This document shows, piece by piece, positions 1 to 5,866 of a stretch of DNA of 9,048 nt. Made by a program: the position numbers and the translations under genes. This DNA comes from Acidobacteriota bacterium. GTDB taxonomy: Bacteria > Acidobacteriota > Terriglobia > Terriglobales > Acidobacteriaceae. Below the pieces are notes generated by a model. The model was not told the DNA's origin. It searched no databases and was given only the letters and a program-made list of their open reading frames with translations. The stretch's first letter is position 1; the number at the start of each line of letters is the position of its first letter. Location: assembly GCA_021782675.1 (NCBI GenBank), contig JAJXUS010000060.1, positions 1 to 9,048 on the forward strand, given 5' to 3'.

Positions 1-2
1 TC

Positions 3-47
3 GACCAGCTGAAGGCCTGCGACTCCTCTCCTGAGATGTCCGTGTAG
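3..47 (+). CDS. Possible 3' end of an upstream gene (partial)
   Basis: One plus-strand frame is open from the window edge to a TAG at 45-47 and reads DQLKACDSSPEMSV. The other two plus frames hit stops earlier, at 10-12 and 32-34. The stop lies 50 bases before the VTT gene, so this could be the tail of a co-oriented upstream gene. Only 14 codons are visible, too few to recognise a family, and an open frame of this length can occur by chance. The rest of the stretch up to 97 holds no promoter or terminator that I can support. Confidence 0.3.
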   Translation, partial: DQLKACDSSPEMSV

Positions 48-97
48 GATGAAAACACCGACCCGCACCGGGCAGTCCACCCTTCTGGCCTCCATTC

Positions 98-733
98 ATG
101 CGTATTGACCACCAGCTCTTCCATCGCTGGGAACTCGCACTGCTCGCCTTTCTGAAGCCTCTTGGGCTGTGGGGTATCGGCGTTCTGGCGGCCATCGACT
201 CCAGCTCCATTGCCATTCCCATGGATCTGATTATTGGCGGCTATGTTTACAGCGACCGTTCGCACTTTCTCTGGTATCCGATCCTGGGCGGAATCGGCTC
301 CGCGCTGGGAGCGCTGGTGCCGTTCTTTATCGGGCGTGCCGGCGGGGAACTGGTGCTGCTAAGCCGCATGAACCGGGAAAAATTTGAGAAGATGCAGCAG
401 CGCTTCGAACGCCGCCGGTGGACAGCGGTGGGCATACCCGCAGCCATGCCGCCCCCGTTTCCCTTCAAGGTGTTCGCGTTCGGCGCAGGCGTTTTTGACA
501 CTCCGGTCGTTCCGTTTCTGCTGGCCGTTGCCGTTGGCCGTACGCTGCATTACACGGTGACGGCGCTGCTGGTGTACTCCTTTGGACCGCACATTCTGAA
601 TGTTCTGGTGCGCGGGGCGCAGCACCATAAGCCGCTGGTAATCGTCCTCGGCGTGGTGCTTTGTCTCGCGTTTCTGGGCTATGTATTCCACCGGTTGCGC
701 CGCCGCCGGCGCGCCGCGGCAGCCGTCAACTAA
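98..733 (+). CDS. VTT-domain (DedA/YqaA-like) inner membrane protein
   Basis: This 211-residue polytopic membrane protein resembles the VTT (SNARE-associated Golgi/DedA) superfamily, in particular the short YqaA-like branch. What is seen: hydrophobic stretches at about residues 13-35, 58-79, 127-148, 150-170 and 178-198. There is a PPPFPFKVFAFGAGVF segment at 118-133, the re-entrant-loop region that is typically proline-, phenylalanine- and lysine-rich in these proteins. A GR pair follows at 147-148 (GRTLHY), where the family usually has GR..RY. The C-terminus ends in a basic run, RLRRRRR (199-205), likely cytoplasmic. Known for the superfamily: roles in lipid flipping or scrambling (undecaprenyl phosphate, phosphatidylethanolamine) and envelope homeostasis; the substrate of this member cannot be read from the sequence. 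No clear Shine-Dalgarno precedes the ATG at 98. That start is kept because it places a short polar tail before the first helix and an in-frame stop sits at 50-52. The gene is convergent with the AsmA-like gene, and its stop codon lies inside the inverted repeat. Confidence 0.85.
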   Translation: MRIDHQLFHRWELALLAFLKPLGLWGIGVLAAIDSSSIAIPMDLIIGGYVYSDRSHFLWYPILGGIGSALGALVPFFIGRAGGELVLLSRMNREKFEKMQQRFERRRWTAVGIPAAMPPPFPFKVFAFGAGVFDTPVVPFLLAVAVGRTLHYTVTALLVYSFGPHILNVLVRGAQHHKPLVIVLGVVLCLAFLGYVFHRLRRRRRAAAAVN

Positions 734-846
734 AGCATTTTCGCTATAGGTGTAGACCGAAGTGGCGACGTTCGCGCAGCTTTTCCGTCAAGAACAGCCG
801 CACTTCATAGAACTGCCGAATTCACAGCAATAGCGAAAATGCTTTA
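731..846. repeat. 116-bp inverted-repeat element between convergent genes
   Basis: The left arm TAAAGCATTTTCGCTAT (731-747) is the exact reverse complement of the right arm (830-846), giving 17 of 17 matches around an 82-base centre. The outer TAA of the left arm is the stop of the VTT gene, and the outer TAA of the right arm, on the minus strand, is the stop of the AsmA-like gene. The centre has further short pairing: GAAGTG (759-764) with CACTTC (801-806), and a GCGA/TCGC mini-hairpin (765-775). The transcript of either strand could therefore form a long stem with internal structure. Two readings are possible: a bidirectional transcription terminator or 3' protective hairpin for two convergent genes, or a MITE/REP-like dispersed palindrome that supplied the stop codons when it inserted. 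The stem is AT-rich and has no separate U-tract, so it is not a textbook intrinsic terminator. Confidence 0.8.
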
Positions 847-3429
847 GCGGGCCGGCTGGGGTGTCACTCTTAAGGCATTCAAAGGGCCGGTGATGGCCCA
901 CGCCGATCCCACGCGCAGATTGGCCCGGCGCGTGAAGGAGATGCTGCCCGTGACCGGGCTGCCGCCGGCAGCGGCTGGCCCGCGGGATCGCGCAGCGACT
1001 ACGCGGCTGTGCGTGAAGGTCAGTTGCCGATTTGCGATGACGCCGGTCGCGCGCCATACCTGAAACGCGGCCAGAGGATTTGCTCCGCCGGGATCGCTCA
1101 CGGCCAGCGCTCCGTTTTGCCAGTCCCACTGAAACTGGCCTTTGGCGTTGGCCGCAAGATCGGCCGTCGTACGGCCCTGCGTATCGAGCGCCAGATGAAT
1201 ATCTGCGGCGCCGGAGCCCCAGGACTCCTGCCAGAACGCTGCGATCGAGCGGACGCGAGCGCCTTGCCAGTCCAGACGCATTTGATACTGTGGTGCGCCG
1301 TGCGCCCAGTTGATGGCCAGCGACGGCTGGGCTGCGCTTCCGGCTGTGAGCGCGCCGCCAGCCACATATGCTGAAAGACCCGTCGCCACCACCGCCTGCG
1401 GCTTCAGGGCCAGGCTGGCGCGAGCGTTGCGAAGCTGCAGCGGACCGAGCGTGAGCGCGGCAATGGCGAGCTGACCGGATATTGTGGGAAGCGGGCTGCG
1501 GACTGCATCGCGCGAGCCGATGAACTGCAGCAGCGGATCGCTGACAGACGGAGGCGAGAAGGCAGCGGCCAGGTGGGCCGCGTCAGCGTGCGCGACATGG
1601 AGATCAAAATACCGTCGGCAGGTTGCATCGACAGGGCAGGCACGCTGCCACTCGAGGGTGCCGGTAAACGGAATGCGGTCGTAGGCGCCGGTGACACTGT
1701 TCCAGAGCAGCGAATCATTGCCGAGAATGAGATGGGCGGTGGTCAGATGGACGGCACGAGGCAGTGCCGGGAGGTGGAACACTGCGTCCGCAAGTGTGGC
1801 CTGACCGCTCCAATGCGTCAGCGGAGGTGGGATTGCGGCCAGGTCCGCGGAGCCACTGGCTCCAGCCGGAGCAGGAACCCAGCGCGATATCGCCTGAAAA
1901 TGCACCTGCGCGGTGCCCTCCACATGGCCGGCGAAGGCAGAGAGTGCCGGGATGCGAAAGGCCTGCGCAAACGCAGCGATCTGCCGCAGTTCGACCGGCC
2001 CATCCAGCAGAAATGTGCCTCCGGAGTGCGAGAGTGCCCCGCTGAGGGTGACGGGCGTGGGGCCGCCGAGCGGAAGTTTCAGCGGTGACAGCCTCCATCC
2101 ATCGGACGAACCGGGGGAGGCCGTCAAGGCGACGGAGCGAAACTGGAAGGGATGACGCATACCATCGGCGCGGATTGTGATCGCGTCGCTCTGCATGCTG
2201 CCGACGCAGTCCTGGGGAAGCTGCATGTTCTGCCAGAGACAGTCGGCCGAGCCATAGATGGCTCCGGTGATGCTCAGCGGCGCAACGCCGGGATGAATCT
2301 GGCGGAAGGCTGTCAGCACCCACGACGCGGGCACGCGATCGAGGCGCAGATGTACGGACGGCGCAAGGGATGAACGGCTGCGCGATTGCGCGGTAACGAT
2401 GAGATGCCCGTCATCGGCCGGGACGCTGCAGGTGACCGCATCCGCCACATGCCCGTCGCGCGAATAACGCCCATTGCAGGCCGCCGAAAGATCCACGTCT
2501 GCGGGAGGCACGAACTCCGCCCGCTGAAAGCCGCGAAGGACCGCGAGCGATTGAAACTCAAGATCGGAGAATGAACCGGCCGCTTTGCCTTCGACCGTCA
2601 GGAGTCCCCGCCATCCGTTTTCCTGACCGTGCGCCAGCCGGCCAAGTTCTTCAAGCGGTGCCTTGCGCCATTCGAAGTTGATTTGCAGCGGCGAGTCAAG
2701 CAGCGGCCCGTTGGCCACCAGGCTCGCCTGCAGGCGAATCTCACCGGCGTCCGCCATGACCGTATCTGTCCGTACAGGCCGCGCGCGCAGGCGGGCGCGC
2801 CACTCGTGCGGCGACTGCTGCCACAGTGCGAGATTTGCCTCTTCGAAGGAAAACGGCAGCTTTTCTTCCGCGAGCTTGAGGTTGATGCGGGTCCGTGTTG
2901 CCTCAATGTAAGGAAACGGCATTGGAGGTTCAGATGAGGCCGTTGCTGTGCGCGGATTTTGCTTCTGAATCGCGGGCGAGTTACGCAGCAGGGTCTCAAA
3001 ATTCCAGTGGCCCGCCCGATTGCGAACCAGGTTGACGCTGGCGTTTTTCAGGCTCAGGGTTGCAATCTCAACCCGGCGATGCCACAGGGTGCTGGCGCGG
3101 GGCAATACTGTGACGGATTCGGCTGTCAGTACCGGCTCGGCGCCAAAGGCGGCGTCTTCGGAGACGGTGAAGTCATGCAGCACGAACGTTGGCAGCGGCA
3201 CCAGGCGCAGCTCCACAGACTTGGCATGCACCGGACGGCCCAGGCCCGCGCTAATGGAGCGCAGGAGGGTGCGGCGAAAACGGTCGACGCGGATGAACGG
3301 AGGCACAACGATCGCTGTGAGTATGAGAAGCGCAAGCGCTGTGTAGATTTTCCCGTGCGTTTGATGCGGCACTGCTGTCGCATCCAACGCGGAATTCGCA
3401 GAACGATCTTTCATCGAGGCAGAGCCCAT
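844..3429 (-). CDS. AsmA-family protein, membrane-anchored
   Basis: This 861-residue protein has an N-terminal anchor helix at about 29-47 (YTALALLILTAIVVPPFI), followed by an AsmA N-terminal-type region at about 50-148. That region contains the usual order of a GRPVHAKSVELRL strand, a VLHDFTVSED strand, a run naming new strands (VEIATLSLKNASVNLV), and the NRAGHWNFETLL segment typical of AsmA-like proteins in acidobacteria. The long remainder is beta-rich and repetitive in character, with an AsmA-like C-terminal region near 690-861. Known for the family: AsmA/TamB/YhdP-type proteins are inner-membrane-anchored, span the periplasm as long beta-grooves and carry phospholipids between membranes. 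A similar envelope role is inferred here. The gene starts 18 bases after the second signal peptidase and is probably the last gene of the operon. The start is not certain: neither the ATG at 3429 nor the in-frame ATG at 3414 (residue 6) has a good Shine-Dalgarno, so translation may depend on coupling. Confidence 0.85.
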   Translation of the reverse strand: MGSASMKDRSANSALDATAVPHQTHGKIYTALALLILTAIVVPPFIRVDRFRRTLLRSISAGLGRPVHAKSVELRLVPLPTFVLHDFTVSEDAAFGAEPVLTAESVTVLPRASTLWHRRVEIATLSLKNASVNLVRNRAGHWNFETLLRNSPAIQKQNPRTATASSEPPMPFPYIEATRTRINLKLAEEKLPFSFEEANLALWQQSPHEWRARLRARPVRTDTVMADAGEIRLQASLVANGPLLDSPLQINFEWRKAPLEELGRLAHGQENGWRGLLTVEGKAAGSFSDLEFQSLAVLRGFQRAEFVPPADVDLSAACNGRYSRDGHVADAVTCSVPADDGHLIVTAQSRSRSSLAPSVHLRLDRVPASWVLTAFRQIHPGVAPLSITGAIYGSADCLWQNMQLPQDCVGSMQSDAITIRADGMRHPFQFRSVALTASPGSSDGWRLSPLKLPLGGPTPVTLSGALSHSGGTFLLDGPVELRQIAAFAQAFRIPALSAFAGHVEGTAQVHFQAISRWVPAPAGASGSADLAAIPPPLTHWSGQATLADAVFHLPALPRAVHLTTAHLILGNDSLLWNSVTGAYDRIPFTGTLEWQRACPVDATCRRYFDLHVAHADAAHLAAAFSPPSVSDPLLQFIGSRDAVRSPLPTISGQLAIAALTLGPLQLRNARASLALKPQAVVATGLSAYVAGGALTAGSAAQPSLAINWAHGAPQYQMRLDWQGARVRSIAAFWQESWGSGAADIHLALDTQGRTTADLAANAKGQFQWDWQNGALAVSDPGGANPLAAFQVWRATGVIANRQLTFTHSRVVAARSRGPAAAGGSPVTGSISFTRRANLRVGSAWAITGPLNALRVTPQPAR

Positions 3430-3447
3430 AGCGAAAGGCTGCTCAAG

Positions 3448-4236
3448 CTATAACACGCGATGAAATGTCCGGCGCCAGCGAGTCTGGTCAAAGAAATGCA
3501 GGATGACGTGGCCGATGAACCCGACTCTGTCCGATACGGATGTCTTGTCTTCCTGATCTTCCGGCGTGACGAACGACCAGTAGACAAACATCGGCCGGCC
3601 GATGATGTTCTGCCGCGGAACAAAGCCCCAGTAGCGGCTGTCCAGAGAGACCAGCCGGTTGTCGCCCATGGCGAAATAATCCCCCGGCGGTACAACAAGG
3701 TTGCCGTTCTGGATGTGCGACGGGAGTTCTACGCTCCAGGTGCTGGTGACGTCGGAGTCTGCGGGCGGCGCAACGGTCGGGAAGTCGTCGCGATAGGGGT
3801 AATATGCGTCGTTAGGATTTCCGTCATCGGCCGGCACCGTAGCAAAGGGCTGGTTCTGCGCCACGCCGTTCAGATACACGATGCCGTGCTCCAGGTGAAT
3901 GCGGTCACCAGGGATGCCGATTACACGTTTGACCAGAAAGAGGTTGGGTTCCCCGGGTTTGTAGAAAACGATGATGTCGCCGCGGCGGATATTGCGATAG
4001 TGGACGAAAGGGGCCCAGCGGGCTGGAGGCGCAAAGGTAATGCGGTCAACCAGGACATGATCGCCGATCAGCAGCGTCTTTTCCATCGACGAGCTGGGAA
4101 TCTGAAAGTTCTGAAAAACGAAGGTGATGACGAAGAGGCCGATGACCAGTACGGAGCAGATGGAGGCGATAAACTCCAGCGCGGTTTCATCGCGAGGTTC
4201 TGAACCCTTGTTCCGCGCGGGCCGATCTGCGGGCAA
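3448..4236 (-). CDS. lepB: Signal peptidase I, second paralogue
   Basis: This is a type I leader peptidase that cleaves signal peptides from exported proteins at the outer face of the inner membrane, by a Ser/Lys dyad. From the preferred TTG start it has 262 residues. One N-terminal transmembrane helix (about 22-41) is followed by IPSSSMEKTLLIGD, with the nucleophile Ser50 just before Met51. The general base is Lys103 in FLVKRVIGIPGDRI, and box E is GDNRLVSLDSRYWGFVP with Ser197 and Asp199. All catalytic positions are present. The pair after GDNR, commonly DN or ND, is LV here. The C-terminus (RWRRTFHRVL) resembles that of the neighbouring paralogue. Start choice: the longest frame opens at a GTG at 4314, but that overlaps the upstream gene by 58 bases and has no Shine-Dalgarno. 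TTG at 4236 lies 20 bases after the upstream stop and has GGAG 6 bases before it. The family call is secure; the start is less so. Confidence 0.9.
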   Translation of the reverse strand: MPADRPARNKGSEPRDETALEFIASICSVLVIGLFVITFVFQNFQIPSSSMEKTLLIGDHVLVDRITFAPPARWAPFVHYRNIRRGDIIVFYKPGEPNLFLVKRVIGIPGDRIHLEHGIVYLNGVAQNQPFATVPADDGNPNDAYYPYRDDFPTVAPPADSDVTSTWSVELPSHIQNGNLVVPPGDYFAMGDNRLVSLDSRYWGFVPRQNIIGRPMFVYWSFVTPEDQEDKTSVSDRVGFIGHVILHFFDQTRWRRTFHRVL

Positions 4237-4238
4237 TG

Positions 4239-4246
4239 CCTTCTCC
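4239..4246 (-). promoter_or_regulatory. Ribosome binding site deciding the TTG start at 4236
   Basis: Read on the minus strand, GGAGAAGG occupies 4246 to 4239. The GGAG core leaves 6 bases to TTG at 4236-4234. It lies wholly in the gap between the two signal peptidase genes. No comparable site precedes the earlier GTG at 4314. Confidence 0.6.
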
Positions 4247-4256
4247 GGAGCGTGAA

Positions 4257-5090
4257 TTAGCGAATAATGTGGAGGATGCGGTTCCAGCGGGCGGTGCCGG
4301 CCAGGCTGCTCCACCAGGATCGCCCGTCGCCCAGTTTACCATTCTGCGGCAGCGCCAGTTCTTCGGGGTCCTGCGACACGATTGAGAAGTAAACGAGAAA
4401 CGGCTGGCCCACAATATTCGGCCGCGGGACAAACCCCCAGAATCGGCTGTCAAGGCTGTCGTTGCGGTTATCGCCCAGCACGAAGTACCGGTGCGGGGGA
4501 ACGATCAGCTCGCCATTCGCGGAATCGCGCTGCAGTTCCCGCCACCAGCGGATGCTGACGCCGGGATCCGTGTAGGCGTTCGGGGGAAATTCCTGGCTGA
4601 ACGGGCTGGGAAAGCTTTGCTGATAGAGAGCGAATGGTTCCGTCTGCGGATGTTCATCCACATACAGCACACCATTGTGGATTTGCACACGGTCGCCAGG
4701 GGTTGCGACGACGCGTTTGACGAGTTGCAGCGATGTGTCCACGGGATCGTGAAACACGATAATGGCGTCCCGCCGGACCGGTTCGTACGCCAGCAGATGG
4801 CGCCACGGGCCGGGTGTCGCGAAGATGGTTTTGTTGGCCAGCAGAAAATCCCCAACCAACAGGGTGTTTTCCATGGAGGCCGAAGGGATCCGGTACGGCT
4901 GCACAATGAATGTAAGGATGAACAACGCGCCCACCAGAAAGGTAAGCGTGGTCTGCGCCATCAGTAGAACTTCGTGGTGATGGACGATCTTCTCGCGATA
5001 GGGCGCCGGTTGCTGCAGCGGCTCGATGAAAGGCGCGGGAGAAGAGTCTGCGGCGGGCGGAGACGGCGGCGCTGCCGATGGTTCGCTCAA
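4257..5090 (-). CDS. lepB: Signal peptidase I, first paralogue
   Basis: This 277-residue type I signal peptidase shares the fold and active site of the gene that follows it. A proline/alanine-rich cytoplasmic N-terminus (1-30) precedes a transmembrane helix at about 42-63. Next comes IPSASMENTLLVGD with nucleophile Ser72, then LVKRVVATPGDRV with general base Lys125, and box E GDNRNDSLDSRFWGFVP with Ser212 and Asp214. The usual RGD before the IIVF strand reads RRDA here (107-109), a departure from the common form. The region between the two catalytic halves carries a long insert (about 152-190), as in the paralogue but with unrelated sequence. The start is TTG at 5090, overlapping the rnc stop as TTGA, and GGAGG lies 7 bases upstream. 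No ATG occurs before residue 44, which is inside the membrane helix, so TTG is well supported. The rnc-lepB proximity recalls the lepB-rnc-era operon of E. coli in reversed order. Confidence 0.93.
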   Translation of the reverse strand: MSEPSAAPPSPPAADSSPAPFIEPLQQPAPYREKIVHHHEVLLMAQTTLTFLVGALFILTFIVQPYRIPSASMENTLLVGDFLLANKTIFATPGPWRHLLAYEPVRRDAIIVFHDPVDTSLQLVKRVVATPGDRVQIHNGVLYVDEHPQTEPFALYQQSFPSPFSQEFPPNAYTDPGVSIRWWRELQRDSANGELIVPPHRYFVLGDNRNDSLDSRFWGFVPRPNIVGQPFLVYFSIVSQDPEELALPQNGKLGDGRSWWSSLAGTARWNRILHIIR

Positions 5091-5866
5091 GCAGTCGCCT
5101 CCGGTTCCGCGGATTCTCGCGCCAGCAAAGCCAGGGCCTGACGGGCCGCCTGCTGCTCGGCAGATTTCTTGCGCGTGCCATCGCCCGTGGCCAGCGAACG
5201 GCGGCCGCCCGCGGCATCGCAGATTGTGACTTCGACCACAAAGCGGCGGTCATGCGCCGGTCCATCTTCAAGGATTGTGCGATAGACCGGATGCCCGAGT
5301 CCGTGGCGCTGCAGATGCTCCTGGAGGGTCGATTTGAAATCTTCGGACTCGCCAAGAAGTACAGCCTCCGCCATCCGGTCGATCTCCGGGCCAAGTACCA
5401 GATGCGTCACCGCGGCGACGGCCGGCTCCAGGCCGCCGTCGAGGTAGATCGCTGCGATCAGCGCCTCCAGTGCATCAGCCAGCAAGGCAGATTTGGCGCG
5501 TCCGCCGCTACGTTCCTCCCCTTTGCCCAGCCGCAGAAATTCACCCAGTGCGATGGACTGTGCGACGCGGAGCAGGTTATCGCGGCTGACAATCTGGGCG
5601 CGCAGGCGGGTCAGGTCACCTTCCGCCAGCGTCTGAAACCGGCGAAAAATGTATTCGGTGACGACCAGCGACAGCACGGCATCTCCGAGGAACTCCATCC
5701 GCTCATTGTCGGCGGGCCGGACGCCACCATCGTTTTGCTCATAGGCGACGGAGCTGTGCGTAAGCGCCAGCTCCATCAGTGCGCAGTCGCGGAACGCATA
5801 GCCGATGCGTGCCTCAAGCACACCCTGGCCTCGTGCCGATGTTTTCGCGTCTGCCTCAATGGCCAT
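5087..5866 (-). CDS. rnc: Ribonuclease III
   Basis: This 259-residue endoribonuclease is specific for double-stranded RNA. In bacteria it processes the ribosomal RNA precursor and some mRNAs. The catalytic domain covers about 14-165. The signature NERMEFLGDAVL (54-65) supplies Glu55, Glu58 and Asp62. LLADALEALIAAIYLDGG (128-145) supplies Asp131 and Glu134, equivalent to Asp114 and Glu117 of the E. coli enzyme. A double-stranded RNA-binding domain spans about 176-249, from DFKSTLQEHLQ to the GDGTRKKSAEQQAA motif. Length and domain order are normal. The frame can be extended to a TTG at 5899, but ATG at 5866 is preferred: AGGA lies 5 bases upstream, and the resulting overlap with the TPR gene is only 11 bases. 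A tail of about 10 residues follows the dsRBD. The gene is embedded in the operon, so its level is probably tied to that of its neighbours. Confidence 0.96.
   Translation of the reverse strand: MAIEADAKTSARGQGVLEARIGYAFRDCALMELALTHSSVAYEQNDGGVRPADNERMEFLGDAVLSLVVTEYIFRRFQTLAEGDLTRLRAQIVSRDNLLRVAQSIALGEFLRLGKGEERSGGRAKSALLADALEALIAAIYLDGGLEPAVAAVTHLVLGPEIDRMAEAVLLGESEDFKSTLQEHLQRHGLGHPVYRTILEDGPAHDRRFVVEVTICDAAGGRRSLATGDGTRKKSAEQQAARQALALLARESAEPEATA
5098..5102 (-). promoter_or_regulatory. Ribosome binding site for the TTG start at 5090
   Basis: GGAGG (minus strand, 5102 to 5098) lies inside the last codons of rnc, with a 7-base spacer to TTG. It is the strongest Shine-Dalgarno I found in the cluster and compensates for the weak start codon. 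Its position suggests translational coupling to rnc. Confidence 0.7.

Noticed and set aside
49..108. A 19-codon plus-strand ORF beginning ATGAAAACACCG that overlaps the VTT start.
   Set aside because: There is no proper ribosome binding spacing (AGG directly abuts the ATG), the peptide has no recognisable features, and chance is sufficient.
3428..3436. ATAGCGAAA at the AsmA start codon, matching the inner 9 bases of the right repeat arm at the AsmA stop codon, in the same orientation.
   Set aside because: Only 9 bases match and the similarity ends there. With no target-site or element structure, coincidence is more likely than flanking direct repeats.
3589..3604. A perfect 16-bp GC-rich palindrome, CATCGGCCGGCCGATG.
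   Set aside because: It lies within the second signal peptidase where the codons spell the conserved IGRPM segment. GC-rich coding bias explains it, so there is no reason to call an operator or site.
3460..4203. A plus-strand open frame of 247 codons opposite the second signal peptidase.
   Set aside because: It mirrors the minus-strand codons of a well-conserved peptidase and has no membrane, signal or domain features of its own.
4237..4314. An N-terminal extension of the second signal peptidase from GTG at 4314.
   Set aside because: It would overlap the upstream gene by 58 bases, lacks a Shine-Dalgarno and adds a His/Pro-rich stretch unlike the family. TTG at 4236 has a good site.
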